From Conexibacteraceae bacterium (GTDB taxonomy: Bacteria; Actinomycetota; Thermoleophilia; Solirubrobacterales; Solirubrobacteraceae), in the NCBI GenBank assembly GCA_009785395.1, contig WQWK01000169.1:1-5055 (forward strand): DNA of 5,055 nucleotides, read 5' to 3'. Under the pieces are notes generated by a model that made no database searches, had not been told where the DNA came from, and was given only the letters and a program-made list of their open reading frames with translations. A program made the position numbers and the translations under genes. Positions 1 to 5,055 of the stretch are shown one piece after another (position 1 is the stretch's first letter; each line of letters opens with the position of its first letter).

Positions 1-687
1 CAGGCCTGTGAGATCGGCGAAGATGGGGCTGACCAGCGGGTCGGCCGGGTCGGTGCCGGTACCGTTGAGATAGTCGTTGGCTCGGGTCTGGATGGCGGCA
101 GCGGTGATGTTGGGGTCGACGTCGGCCTTGGTGGTGTAGCTGTCGCCGCTCACGGTCAGGTCGGTCATTGGCGAGAACACCACCGCTGCTGCGGGCATCG
201 CCAGTCCCCGTTGCTTGCCCGCGATCAGCAGCGCGAGGGCGAGGTTGCCGCCGGCGGACTCTCCCGAGACGACGATCTGCGCGCCTGCGCTGTCGCGCTC
301 GAGCAGCGCTTGGTAGGCGGCTGTCAGGTCCTGTAGCGCCGCCGGGTAGGGATGCTCGGGCGCCAAACGGTAGTCCACGGTGATCGCGCTCATGCCTGCC
401 TTGCGCGCGAGGTCAGAAGCGAAGCCGACCGAGCTGGTCGCCGAGCCCAGGGCAAAACCGCCGCCGTGCACGTGAAAGATCACGCCCTGTGGTTCTGTCT
501 CGGCGATCTCGATAAATATCACCGGCACACCGCCTAGCTCACCCGAGGTCGCGCGAACGTCCTGCGCCAGCGGATGTTCGGTCAGCAGCTGCTCGAGCAA
601 TGGCCGCTGGACGAGAACGTCGCCGCCCAGGTCGAACGGGGCGTCGCGCAGCATCTGATCGATCGCCTCGCGCTGTTCTTTACTCAT
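1..687 (-). CDS. Alpha/beta-hydrolase of the HSL (bacterial family IV) esterase/lipase type, C-terminus missing (runs off the left edge)
   Basis: This frame is open from an ATG at 687 to the window edge and gives 229 residues (MSKEQREAIDQMLRD... to ...LTGL). The family hydrolyses carboxyl esters or lactones in the cytoplasm through a Ser-Asp-His triad. What I see: the oxyanion-hole motif HVHGGGF at residues 72-78 (HGGG at 457-468), the family block DYRLAPEHPYPAAL at 105-118, and the nucleophile elbow GESAGGN at 142-148 with Ser144 at 256-258. A typical DPLVSPIFADLTGL segment (216-229) ends the visible part. HSL members are usually about 300-320 residues, so roughly 70-90 residues with the catalytic Asp and His lie beyond the edge. 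The start is supported by AAGGAG six bases upstream. Residues 1-50 would form the N-terminal cap. Close relatives are often annotated as monoterpene epsilon-lactone hydrolase-like, but the substrate cannot be read from sequence. The family assignment is firm; substrate and intactness are unknown. Confidence 0.93.
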   Translation of the reverse strand, partial: MSKEQREAIDQMLRDAPFDLGGDVLVQRPLLEQLLTEHPLAQDVRATSGELGGVPVIFIEIAETEPQGVIFHVHGGGFALGSATSSVGFASDLARKAGMSAITVDYRLAPEHPYPAALQDLTAAYQALLERDSAGAQIVVSGESAGGNLALALLIAGKQRGLAMPAAAVVFSPMTDLTVSGDSYTTKADVDPNITAAAIQTRANDYLNGTGTDPADPLVSPIFADLTGL

Positions 688-693
688 TATGTG

Positions 694-699
694 CTCCTT
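694..699 (-). promoter_or_regulatory. Ribosome binding site of the HSL-type hydrolase
   Basis: On the minus strand AAGGAG lies six bases (CACATA) before the ATG at 687. It is a near-perfect Shine-Dalgarno sequence at good spacing and fixes the start of the hydrolase gene. Confidence 0.8.
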
Positions 700-788
700 C
701 GATTTTGAGATGCATGGCGCACCTTTGCTGTCTCGACTTGAAACGGGTCAGGTGTCTCTGGAGGGTGGGGCAAGGGGCTGCGAGTGCG

Positions 789-916
789 CATCGCATCGTT
801 GATGCGGTTGTCGTCCATCGCACCCGATCCAGGGGCGGATCCGGCCAGGCAGCCGTCCCTGACCAGCGCGGCGCGGTGATCGCGCCGCCGACCCGAATCG
901 TCTGGACGATGCGATG
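789..916. repeat. Widely spaced 11-bp inverted repeat, with an overlapping short palindrome
   Basis: CATCGCATCGT at 789-799 is repeated as its exact reverse complement ACGATGCGATG at 906-916, 106 bases apart. Overlapping the left copy, GCATC-GTT-GATGC at 793-805 is a palindrome with 5-bp arms and a 3-base centre. Symmetric repeats between divergent genes can be binding sites for a dimeric repressor such as a TetR- or MarR-type protein, but no such regulator is visible here. The match is seen directly; the operator role is a guess. Confidence 0.35.
868..888. other. Strong GC hairpin in the divergent intergenic region
   Basis: GCGGCGCG (868-875), loop GTGAT (876-880) and CGCGCCGC (881-888) form a perfect 8-bp all-G/C stem with a 5-base loop. 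No run of T follows on either side, so it is not a classical intrinsic terminator. It lies 100 bases before the start of the membrane-protein gene and could be in its 5' leader, or be an operator. In GC-rich DNA such stems also arise by chance. Confidence 0.4.
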
Positions 917-975
917 TGGGCTCATCGGGGCGAGGCCGACTCTTGGAGGGCAGGTGAAGGTCTCACAGAGCTAGC

Positions 976-981
976 GAAAGG
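976..981 (+). promoter_or_regulatory. Ribosome binding site of the membrane-protein gene
   Basis: GAAAGG lies six bases before the ATG at 988. It is a reasonable Shine-Dalgarno sequence and supports this start, which leaves a 27-residue basic N-terminal tail before the first membrane helix. Confidence 0.65.
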
Positions 982-987
982 TCCGTC

Positions 988-2085
988 ATGCCCCTCCAGA
1001 TCCACTCCTCTGACCCGAGTCCGTCGGATCGCCGCACACCCGCATCCGCGCGTCGGCTGGACGTGCAAACCCTGGTGCTGATCCTGAGCGTGCTCGCGAT
1101 CGGCGTCGGTTTCATCTTCTCCTACGTCGGCGCTTTTCACGATCCGCGGTTGCATCAGGACCCCATCGCCGTCGTCGCGCCGCAGCAGGAAGCCAGCATG
1201 CTGAGCGCCCGCCTGGACGGGCTCGCCGGAGCTCCACTGCATGCGGTCCCCGTACAGCGGGAGAGCACGGCGCGCCAGCAGGTGCGAAACGACGACGTGA
1301 CGGCCGCGCTGGTCGTCGACCCCCGCGGTCAGACCGACCGGCTTCTTGTCGCCTCGGGCGGCGGCGCGGCGCTGACGCTGGCCGTCGAACAGGTGCTGAC
1401 CAAGGTCGACGCCAGTCAACACCGCAGCGTCCTGAGCGCCGATGTCGCGCCCGCGCAGAGCAGCGACTACCGGGGGGTGAGCGGCTTCTACATGGTCATC
1501 GGATGGCTGATCGCCGGCTATTTCCTGGCCGCGCTGCTTGGGCTCCGGGCCGGCCGGGGTGCCTCGACGCCACGTAGACTCGGGCGTCGCCTGCTGCTAC
1601 TCGCCCCATATTCGATCGCGGCCGGAGTCGCAGGCATGTTGATCGCCGACACGCTGCTCGGCGCGCTGACCGGACACTTTCTCGCGCTCGCCGGAGTCGG
1701 GGCGCTGCTTGTGTTCACCGCCGGCGCTGTCACGGTCGCCCTCCAGGAGCTGGTCGGCATCGCCGGCATCGGGATAGCGGTGGTGCTGTTTGTCGTGCTC
1801 GGGAACCCGAGCTCCGGCGGCGCCTACCAGCTGCCGCTGCTTCCGGGATTCTGGCGAGCGATCGGCAACGCGATTCCAAACGGCGCCGGCGTGGACGCGG
1901 TGCGTCGCATTGTCTACTTCGGTAGCAGCGGGGTCACGGACCGTTTGCTCACGATCGGCGCCTACGGCCTCGGCGCGATCATCGTCGCGCTCGCGTGGAC
2001 GGCCTACCGGTCCCGCCGCACCGCTCGCGCCCGCCGGCCAGTTGCCGTTGAGCAGATACCAGATGCCGCTCCGCAACCCGCATGA
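988..2085 (+). CDS. Six-helix ABC-2-type/DUF3533 (YhgE/Pip-like) membrane protein
   Basis: This is a 365-residue inner-membrane protein. The visible layout is a basic N-terminal tail (1-27), helix 1 at about 28-50, a soluble segment of about 115 residues (50-163), then five helices near 164-186, 202-222, 229-251, 254-272 and 319-340, and an Arg-rich tail (341-350). Arg residues cluster in the N-tail, the 187-201 loop and the C-tail, so by the positive-inside rule the 50-163 segment faces outward and both ends are cytoplasmic. One N-terminal helix, a large outer domain and a C-terminal helix bundle are typical of ABC-2-type permease-like and DUF3533/YhgE-Pip proteins. The stretch LPGFWRAIGNAIPNGAGVDA (285-304), followed by VRRIVYF, matches the loop these proteins carry before the last helix. 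No ATPase gene adjoins it, so it may act alone or with a distant partner. Export of a hydrophobic compound or a cell-envelope role is plausible. The hydrolase gene is divergent, 300 bases away. The family call is good; the substrate is unknown. Confidence 0.85.
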   Translation: MPLQIHSSDPSPSDRRTPASARRLDVQTLVLILSVLAIGVGFIFSYVGAFHDPRLHQDPIAVVAPQQEASMLSARLDGLAGAPLHAVPVQRESTARQQVRNDDVTAALVVDPRGQTDRLLVASGGGAALTLAVEQVLTKVDASQHRSVLSADVAPAQSSDYRGVSGFYMVIGWLIAGYFLAALLGLRAGRGASTPRRLGRRLLLLAPYSIAAGVAGMLIADTLLGALTGHFLALAGVGALLVFTAGAVTVALQELVGIAGIGIAVVLFVVLGNPSSGGAYQLPLLPGFWRAIGNAIPNGAGVDAVRRIVYFGSSGVTDRLLTIGAYGLGAIIVALAWTAYRSRRTARARRPVAVEQIPDAAPQPA

Positions 2086-2099
2086 CCCACCCGGCGAGG

Positions 2100-2114
2100 G
2101 TGCCAGACAGGCAC
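2100..2114 (+). other. Small hairpin just after the membrane-protein gene
   Basis: GTGCC (2100-2104), loop AGACA and GGCAC (2110-2114) form a perfect 5-bp stem 14 bases after the stop codon. It lacks a following T run, so it is at best a weak or factor-assisted transcription end or an mRNA 3' stabiliser. Confidence 0.25.
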
Positions 2115-2127
2115 GAAGGTGACAACG

Positions 2128-2373
2128 ATGCGCCCCGTAGGAGTGATGATCAAACGGATCGACCACAGCCGGGCGGTGACGCTGACCGACGGTCGTTGGG
2201 CATGCGGTTTTGGCCGCCGAACTGGGCCGATCATCTGGTCGATGCGAAGACCGCTCACCCACGGTCAACAACCACGTGCTCATGCGAACTTCAGACAGAC
2301 GAGCGAGAAGCATCCGGGCGAACTTCGCCACCTGACCGATCCCGAAACCGGTCGACAGCACGCTCGCACGTAA
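2128..2373 (+). CDS. Possible small hypothetical protein (81 residues), doubtful
   Basis: The ATG at 2128 is preceded by GAAGG (2115-2119) with eight bases of spacing, and the frame ends at TAA 2371-2373. The start MRPVGVMIKRIDHSR and the rest of the 81 residues, which are basic and rich in Arg and His, match no family I know. It has no membrane helix, signal peptide or Cys pair. By my hand count about two thirds of its codons end in G or C, which looks lower than in the neighbouring genes and fits non-coding DNA at least as well. It starts 42 bases after the membrane-protein stop, so it could be co-transcribed if real. A chance ORF is the more likely explanation. Confidence 0.18.
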   Translation: MRPVGVMIKRIDHSRAVTLTDGRWACGFGRRTGPIIWSMRRPLTHGQQPRAHANFRQTSEKHPGELRHLTDPETGRQHART

Positions 2374-2412
2374 CGGGACTCAAGCGTCTGCTGGAGCCCG
2401 CGGGACGCGCGG

Positions 2413-2438
2413 CTGACGCTGGCCCGGATCAGCGTCGG
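2413..2438 (-). terminator. Hairpin across the stop codon of the LuxR-type gene, possible transcription end
   Basis: GACGCTG (2415-2421) and CAGCGTC (2430-2436) pair perfectly across an 8-base loop. One T-G wobble and one C-G pair extend the stem to nine pairs (2413-2438). The stop codon at 2429-2431 falls at the loop edge. No T run follows in the direction of the minus-strand transcript, so a classical intrinsic terminator is not supported. Confidence 0.25.
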
Positions 2439-5055
2439 GATGTGGGCGGTGCCAGCAGGCCGAGGTCGCGGGCCCGCTTGACCGCGTCTGCACGGCTGTG
2501 CACGCCGAGCTTCGCGTACACGTTGCGCATGTGGGTTCTGATCGTGTTTAGCGACACGAATAGTTCTGACGCGATCTCTGGCGCCCGGAGGTTGGTCGGC
2601 AGGTAGCGCAGCACCCGAAGCTCGCTCTGGGAAAGCGGCTCCTCGAGTGGTTCGGCCCGCTCGGGCCGGGCCATCGGCGCGTGTCCGGACAACAGGTTCA
2701 GGATCTCGGAGATGAGTGAGGCGTGGGTCGTCCGAAGTCGCAAGTGGCGCTCGAGCAACTCCGGCGCCGGATGCAACACGAACGGAAGCAGCCAGCCGCC
2801 GGGCTCGGCGAGGTCGAGCGCGCGTTCAAGCGCCCGTGAGCTCGCGCCGGTGTCGCCGAGTGCGTCCTCGGCACGCGCTTTGAGCAGCACCGCCTGTATC
2901 TCCCACCAGGGAAGCTCCATCGGCGACACGCCGGCGAAGATCGGCTCAAGCGCCGCCGCGGCGCCATCCGGATTGTCCTGAGCGAGTCGCAGGGTGGCCA
3001 GGGCGACTCGCATCTCCCCGGCTGCGTGGATGTCCTCGTCCATGTCGTCGAGGGCTCGCCGCACCAGGTCAATCTCACCAACCCGCACCAGCATCTCCAA
3101 CTTGGCCGCATGTGTTCTCGTCGTGAGGATGTGTTGCGTCGCGAGCGCGTCCTGGATGCTCTCGGCGGCGCGCGAGGCGCTCAATGCGGCCTCGTGTCGG
3201 CCACGCGCGAACTCCAGCATGGCCCGCGCCGCGTGCAGCATCATCGCCGACGTCGGCTGGGCAAAGCGCTGAAGGACGAGCTCGGCGCGATCCAGCTCCT
3301 GCTCTGCCTCGTCAAGCTGTCCGCGCCACAGGGCCGCGCCGCCGAGCGTGAGGTAGGCGGTGGCGGCGTCCGACAGGGTCTCCTCCCACCCGTGCGCTCG
3401 CGCCAGCTCGATCGCCTCCCTGGCCCACTCCTCCCCGATCGCCTGATCGCGATAGCGGGTCAGGAACGCCATGTCCGACAGCGCCTGGATCTCGACCGAA
3501 GGCCGGCCGATCCGCCGGGCCTCCTCCAACCCCCGCTCGAGGTGGCGCTCGCCCGCCTCGAATTGACCTGCCCACATCTCAGCGGCCCCGAGGTCGATCA
3601 GCGCCTCTGTCCGCAACCCCGCGTCGCCGACCCCCGCCTCGATCGCGACTGGACCATCGGCCAGCTCAAGCAGTCGCTGCGCCGCTTCGCCGACACCTTC
3701 GAGATCGTTGCGGGCCCGCGCGATCCCCAGCCGCACGTGCGCGAGCGCGACCTGGAAACGCCCCCGTCGGTCTTCGGGCACCGAGGCCGAATTGCGTTCC
3801 GCCAGCGCCAGATACCGCTCGGCCTCGGGTAGTAACCCGGCCGCCCGCCTGTCGCCCGCGGCAAGCGCAGCCAATTCGGGATCTGCGGCGATCCTGCCAG
3901 CCGGAAAACTGGACAGCAGCTGACGGGCGGTGGCGAGCCGACCGTCGAGGTACCACCCGAACCAACTGTCCGCCAGTAGCCGCGTAGCCAAGCCCCAGTT
4001 CTCGGCCGCCTGCGCGTGGCGAATCGCCTGCTCCGGATGGCCGTGTTCGGCCAGCCACTCGGCGGCGATTGTGTGCAGGCCGTGCAGCTCCTGCGGGGCG
4101 GTGCGTCGCAGCTCGAGCGCGAGCAGGTCCGCGAACAGACGGTGGTAGCGAAACCACGATCGCTCCGCGTCGAGCGCGACCACGAACGCGCCCGCATCCT
4201 CGAGCTCCCACAGGATCCGCTCAGAGCCTGAACACCCGGTCAGCCGGTCGGCCAACGGACCGCTGACCCGCTCGAGGATCGACGTCCGCAGCAGCAGCCG
4301 GGTCACCTCTTGCGGCTGGCGCTCGAGCACCTCGGCCAGCAGGTAGTCGGCCACCGCGCGCTCCCGGCCCGAGAAGCTCGCCGCCAGGCGCTCGGGATCC
4401 GGATCGCGGCCCAGCGAGAGCGCCGCGAGCCGCAGCCCCGCCGCCCACCCCTCGGTCGTCGCGACCAGCGACTCGACCGCGCCGTCGGACAAACGCACCC
4501 CCGCGGCACCAAACAGCGCGCGCGACTCCTCCAAGCTGAAGCGCAGATCCTGGCCGCGGATCTCGGTCAGCTGCCCCTCCACCCGCAACCGATGCAGCCC
4601 CAGCCGCAGATCGCGACGAGTCAACAACACGAACCGCAGCTGCAGCGGTGCGGACCCGAGCAGCAGCTCCAAGTGGCGGATGGCCTCTTCGGACTGGAGC
4701 TCGTTCAGGTCGTCGATCATCAGCCACAGCGGCTCATCCAGCGAGCTCAGATCCTCCAGCAGCCGTGCGACGACGGTCGCGCTACCCAGATCAGGCGCGG
4801 GGGTCAGCTCCCGCACCCGCTCCGCTCCGCTCCGCGTCCCCCGCAGCGAGTCAAGGACCGACAGCCAGAACACCTGAGGATCGCGCTCATCACGCGCCAC
4901 CGACACCCACGCCGTGCGCTCCTCAAGACCCTCCGCGGCGATCCAGGATCGCAACAGAAACGTCTTACCGCTCCCCGCCGGCGCTGACACGTGCACCACC
5001 CGCTCCGGGCCGGCCAACAGCTCAAACAACCCCGGCCGCGGAACCAACCACGGCC
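2429..5055 (-). CDS. MalT-like (LAL/STAND-type) LuxR-family transcriptional regulator, N-terminal codons missing at the right edge
   Basis: The frame is open from the right edge to TGA at 2429-2431, about 874 residues. A TTG at 5047 could be read as a start, but the codons before it (Pro-Trp) continue the family's usual P-W-L-V-P-R-P lead-in, so the true start lies outside. Counting that TTG as residue 1: a P-loop APAGSGKT (22-29; 4961-4984) and a Walker B LWLMIDDL (107-114) form the NTPase. FVLLTRRDLRLGLHRLR (139-155), TEGWAAGLRLAALSL (198-212) and FRYHRLFADLLALEL (299-313) are signatures of MalT-type regulators. Residues 320-790 are Ala/Leu/Glu-rich helix pairs resembling TPR repeats, the probable inducer-sensing part. 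A LuxR/GerE helix-turn-helix fills 803-866 (2450-2641), with the recognition-helix region SLNTIRTHMRNVYAKLGV. In this family ATP and an inducer drive oligomerisation and promoter activation. It has no acyl-homoserine-lactone or receiver domain. It converges on the membrane-protein gene. Its targets and inducer are unknown. Confidence 0.95.
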   Translation of the reverse strand, partial: PWLVPRPGLFELLAGPERVVHVSAPAGSGKTFLLRSWIAAEGLEERTAWVSVARDERDPQVFWLSVLDSLRGTRSGAERVRELTPAPDLGSATVVARLLEDLSSLDEPLWLMIDDLNELQSEEAIRHLELLLGSAPLQLRFVLLTRRDLRLGLHRLRVEGQLTEIRGQDLRFSLEESRALFGAAGVRLSDGAVESLVATTEGWAAGLRLAALSLGRDPDPERLAASFSGRERAVADYLLAEVLERQPQEVTRLLLRTSILERVSGPLADRLTGCSGSERILWELEDAGAFVVALDAERSWFRYHRLFADLLALELRRTAPQELHGLHTIAAEWLAEHGHPEQAIRHAQAAENWGLATRLLADSWFGWYLDGRLATARQLLSSFPAGRIAADPELAALAAGDRRAAGLLPEAERYLALAERNSASVPEDRRGRFQVALAHVRLGIARARNDLEGVGEAAQRLLELADGPVAIEAGVGDAGLRTEALIDLGAAEMWAGQFEAGERHLERGLEEARRIGRPSVEIQALSDMAFLTRYRDQAIGEEWAREAIELARAHGWEETLSDAATAYLTLGGAALWRGQLDEAEQELDRAELVLQRFAQPTSAMMLHAARAMLEFARGRHEAALSASRAAESIQDALATQHILTTRTHAAKLEMLVRVGEIDLVRRALDDMDEDIHAAGEMRVALATLRLAQDNPDGAAAALEPIFAGVSPMELPWWEIQAVLLKARAEDALGDTGASSRALERALDLAEPGGWLLPFVLHPAPELLERHLRLRTTHASLISEILNLLSGHAPMARPERAEPLEEPLSQSELRVLRYLPTNLRAPEIASELFVSLNTIRTHMRNVYAKLGVHSRADAVKRARDLGLLAPPTSRR

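Larger units (their letters stand above)
688..987. promoter_or_regulatory. Divergent intergenic control region between the hydrolase and the membrane-protein gene
   Basis: These 300 bases separate two genes transcribed away from each other, so they should carry both promoters and any shared operator. I could not find convincing -35/-10 pairs on either strand. A TTGAAA on the plus strand near 739 has no good -10 at the right distance. The region contains several inverted repeats, listed separately, at 789-799/906-916, 793-805 and 868-888. Open frames crossing it (for example minus 680-925) lack a ribosome binding site and recognisable sequence, so I do not call them genes. Confidence 0.5.
2086..2428. 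other. Gene-poor stretch between convergent genes
   Basis: These 343 bases lie between the ends of two genes pointing at each other. I recognise no protein family in any of the six frames. There are small inverted repeats, including GACCG-A-CGGTC at 2184-2194 and the hairpin at 2100-2114, but no terminator with a T tract. One plus-strand ORF (2128-2373) has a Shine-Dalgarno-like sequence and is listed separately at low confidence. Minus-strand frames here run into the membrane-protein gene in antisense and look spurious. A decayed gene remnant cannot be excluded. Confidence 0.5.

Noticed and set aside
733..765. TTGAAA near 739 as the -35 box of a plus-strand promoter
   Set aside because: The bases 16-18 positions downstream are G-rich and show no -10-like TAnnnT sequence.
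680..925. Minus-strand 81-residue frame whose TAA overlaps the hydrolase start codon
   Set aside because: The overlap looks like translational coupling, but the frame has no ribosome binding site at its ATG, no recognisable sequence, and lies wholly in the intergenic region.
1597..2361. Long minus-strand frame (254 residues) antisense to the membrane-protein gene
   Set aside because: Most of it is the mirror of a well-supported gene. The remainder over 2086-2361 resembles no family. Long antisense frames are expected in GC-rich coding DNA.
2082..2606. Plus-strand 174-residue frame across the convergent gap into the regulator gene
   Set aside because: Its second half is antisense to the LuxR helix-turn-helix coding region, and the translation is low-complexity Arg/Ser/Ala-rich with no family match.
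3026..3832. Plus-strand 268-residue frame within the regulator gene
   Set aside because: It is antisense to the helical-repeat region of a clear MalT-like gene. Its Arg/Leu/Pro-rich composition is typical of a shadow frame.
4961..4984. P-loop with Ala instead of Gly at the first position (APAGSGKT) as a possible defect
   Set aside because: A/GxxxxGKT variants starting with Ala are common in MalT-type regulators. The Gly-Lys-Thr that bind phosphate are present.
4310..4987. Plus-strand 225-residue frame rich in Gln, Arg and Pro
   Set aside because: It is antisense to the NTPase domain, whose Walker and family motifs are intact. The Gln/Pro richness comes from reading Leu/Gly codons backwards.
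5045..5047. TTG as the start codon of the LuxR-type gene
   Set aside because: The open frame continues upstream to the window edge with Pro-Trp, which fits the family's usual lead-in before L-V-P-R-P, so the gene most likely starts outside the window.

Overview
The window is GC-rich throughout, with G or C at most third codon positions and long spurious frames opposite the real genes. Together with the gene families present, this points to a high-GC actinobacterium. Soil Actinomycetota, including the Solirubrobacterales/Thermoleophilia type, would fit. That placement is inferred from composition and family resemblance only, because no phylogenetic marker is present.

Layout. (1) Positions 1-687, minus strand: the N-terminal 229 residues of a hormone-sensitive-lipase (HSL, bacterial family IV) type alpha/beta-hydrolase. 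The gene leaves the window on the left before its catalytic Asp and His. (2) Positions 688-987: a 300-base divergent intergenic region that should contain the promoters of both flanking genes. It holds an 8-bp all-G/C hairpin, a short palindrome and a widely spaced 11-bp inverted repeat. (3) Positions 988-2085, plus strand: a 365-residue, six-helix membrane protein with the layout of ABC-2-type/DUF3533 (YhgE/Pip-like) permease-like proteins. No ATPase gene is beside it. (4) Positions 2086-2428: a 343-base stretch between convergent genes with no convincing gene. It has one weak small ORF with a Shine-Dalgarno-like sequence and small hairpins. (5) Positions 2429-5055, minus strand: a large MalT-like (LAL/STAND-type) LuxR-family regulator. 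It has a P-loop NTPase domain, a long helical-repeat sensor region and a C-terminal LuxR helix-turn-helix. Its first codons lie beyond the right edge.

How they may work together. The hydrolase and the membrane protein are divergently transcribed from a shared control region. This is compatible with co-regulation, for example hydrolysis of an ester or lactone and export of a hydrophobic compound. The LuxR-type protein faces the membrane-protein gene tail to tail, so it does not share a promoter with either gene, and a regulatory link is only a guess from proximity. I see no tRNA, rRNA, CRISPR array, insertion sequence or phage gene. I did not find a clear new biological system: this reads as an ordinary accessory or metabolic region with a few modest points worth checking.
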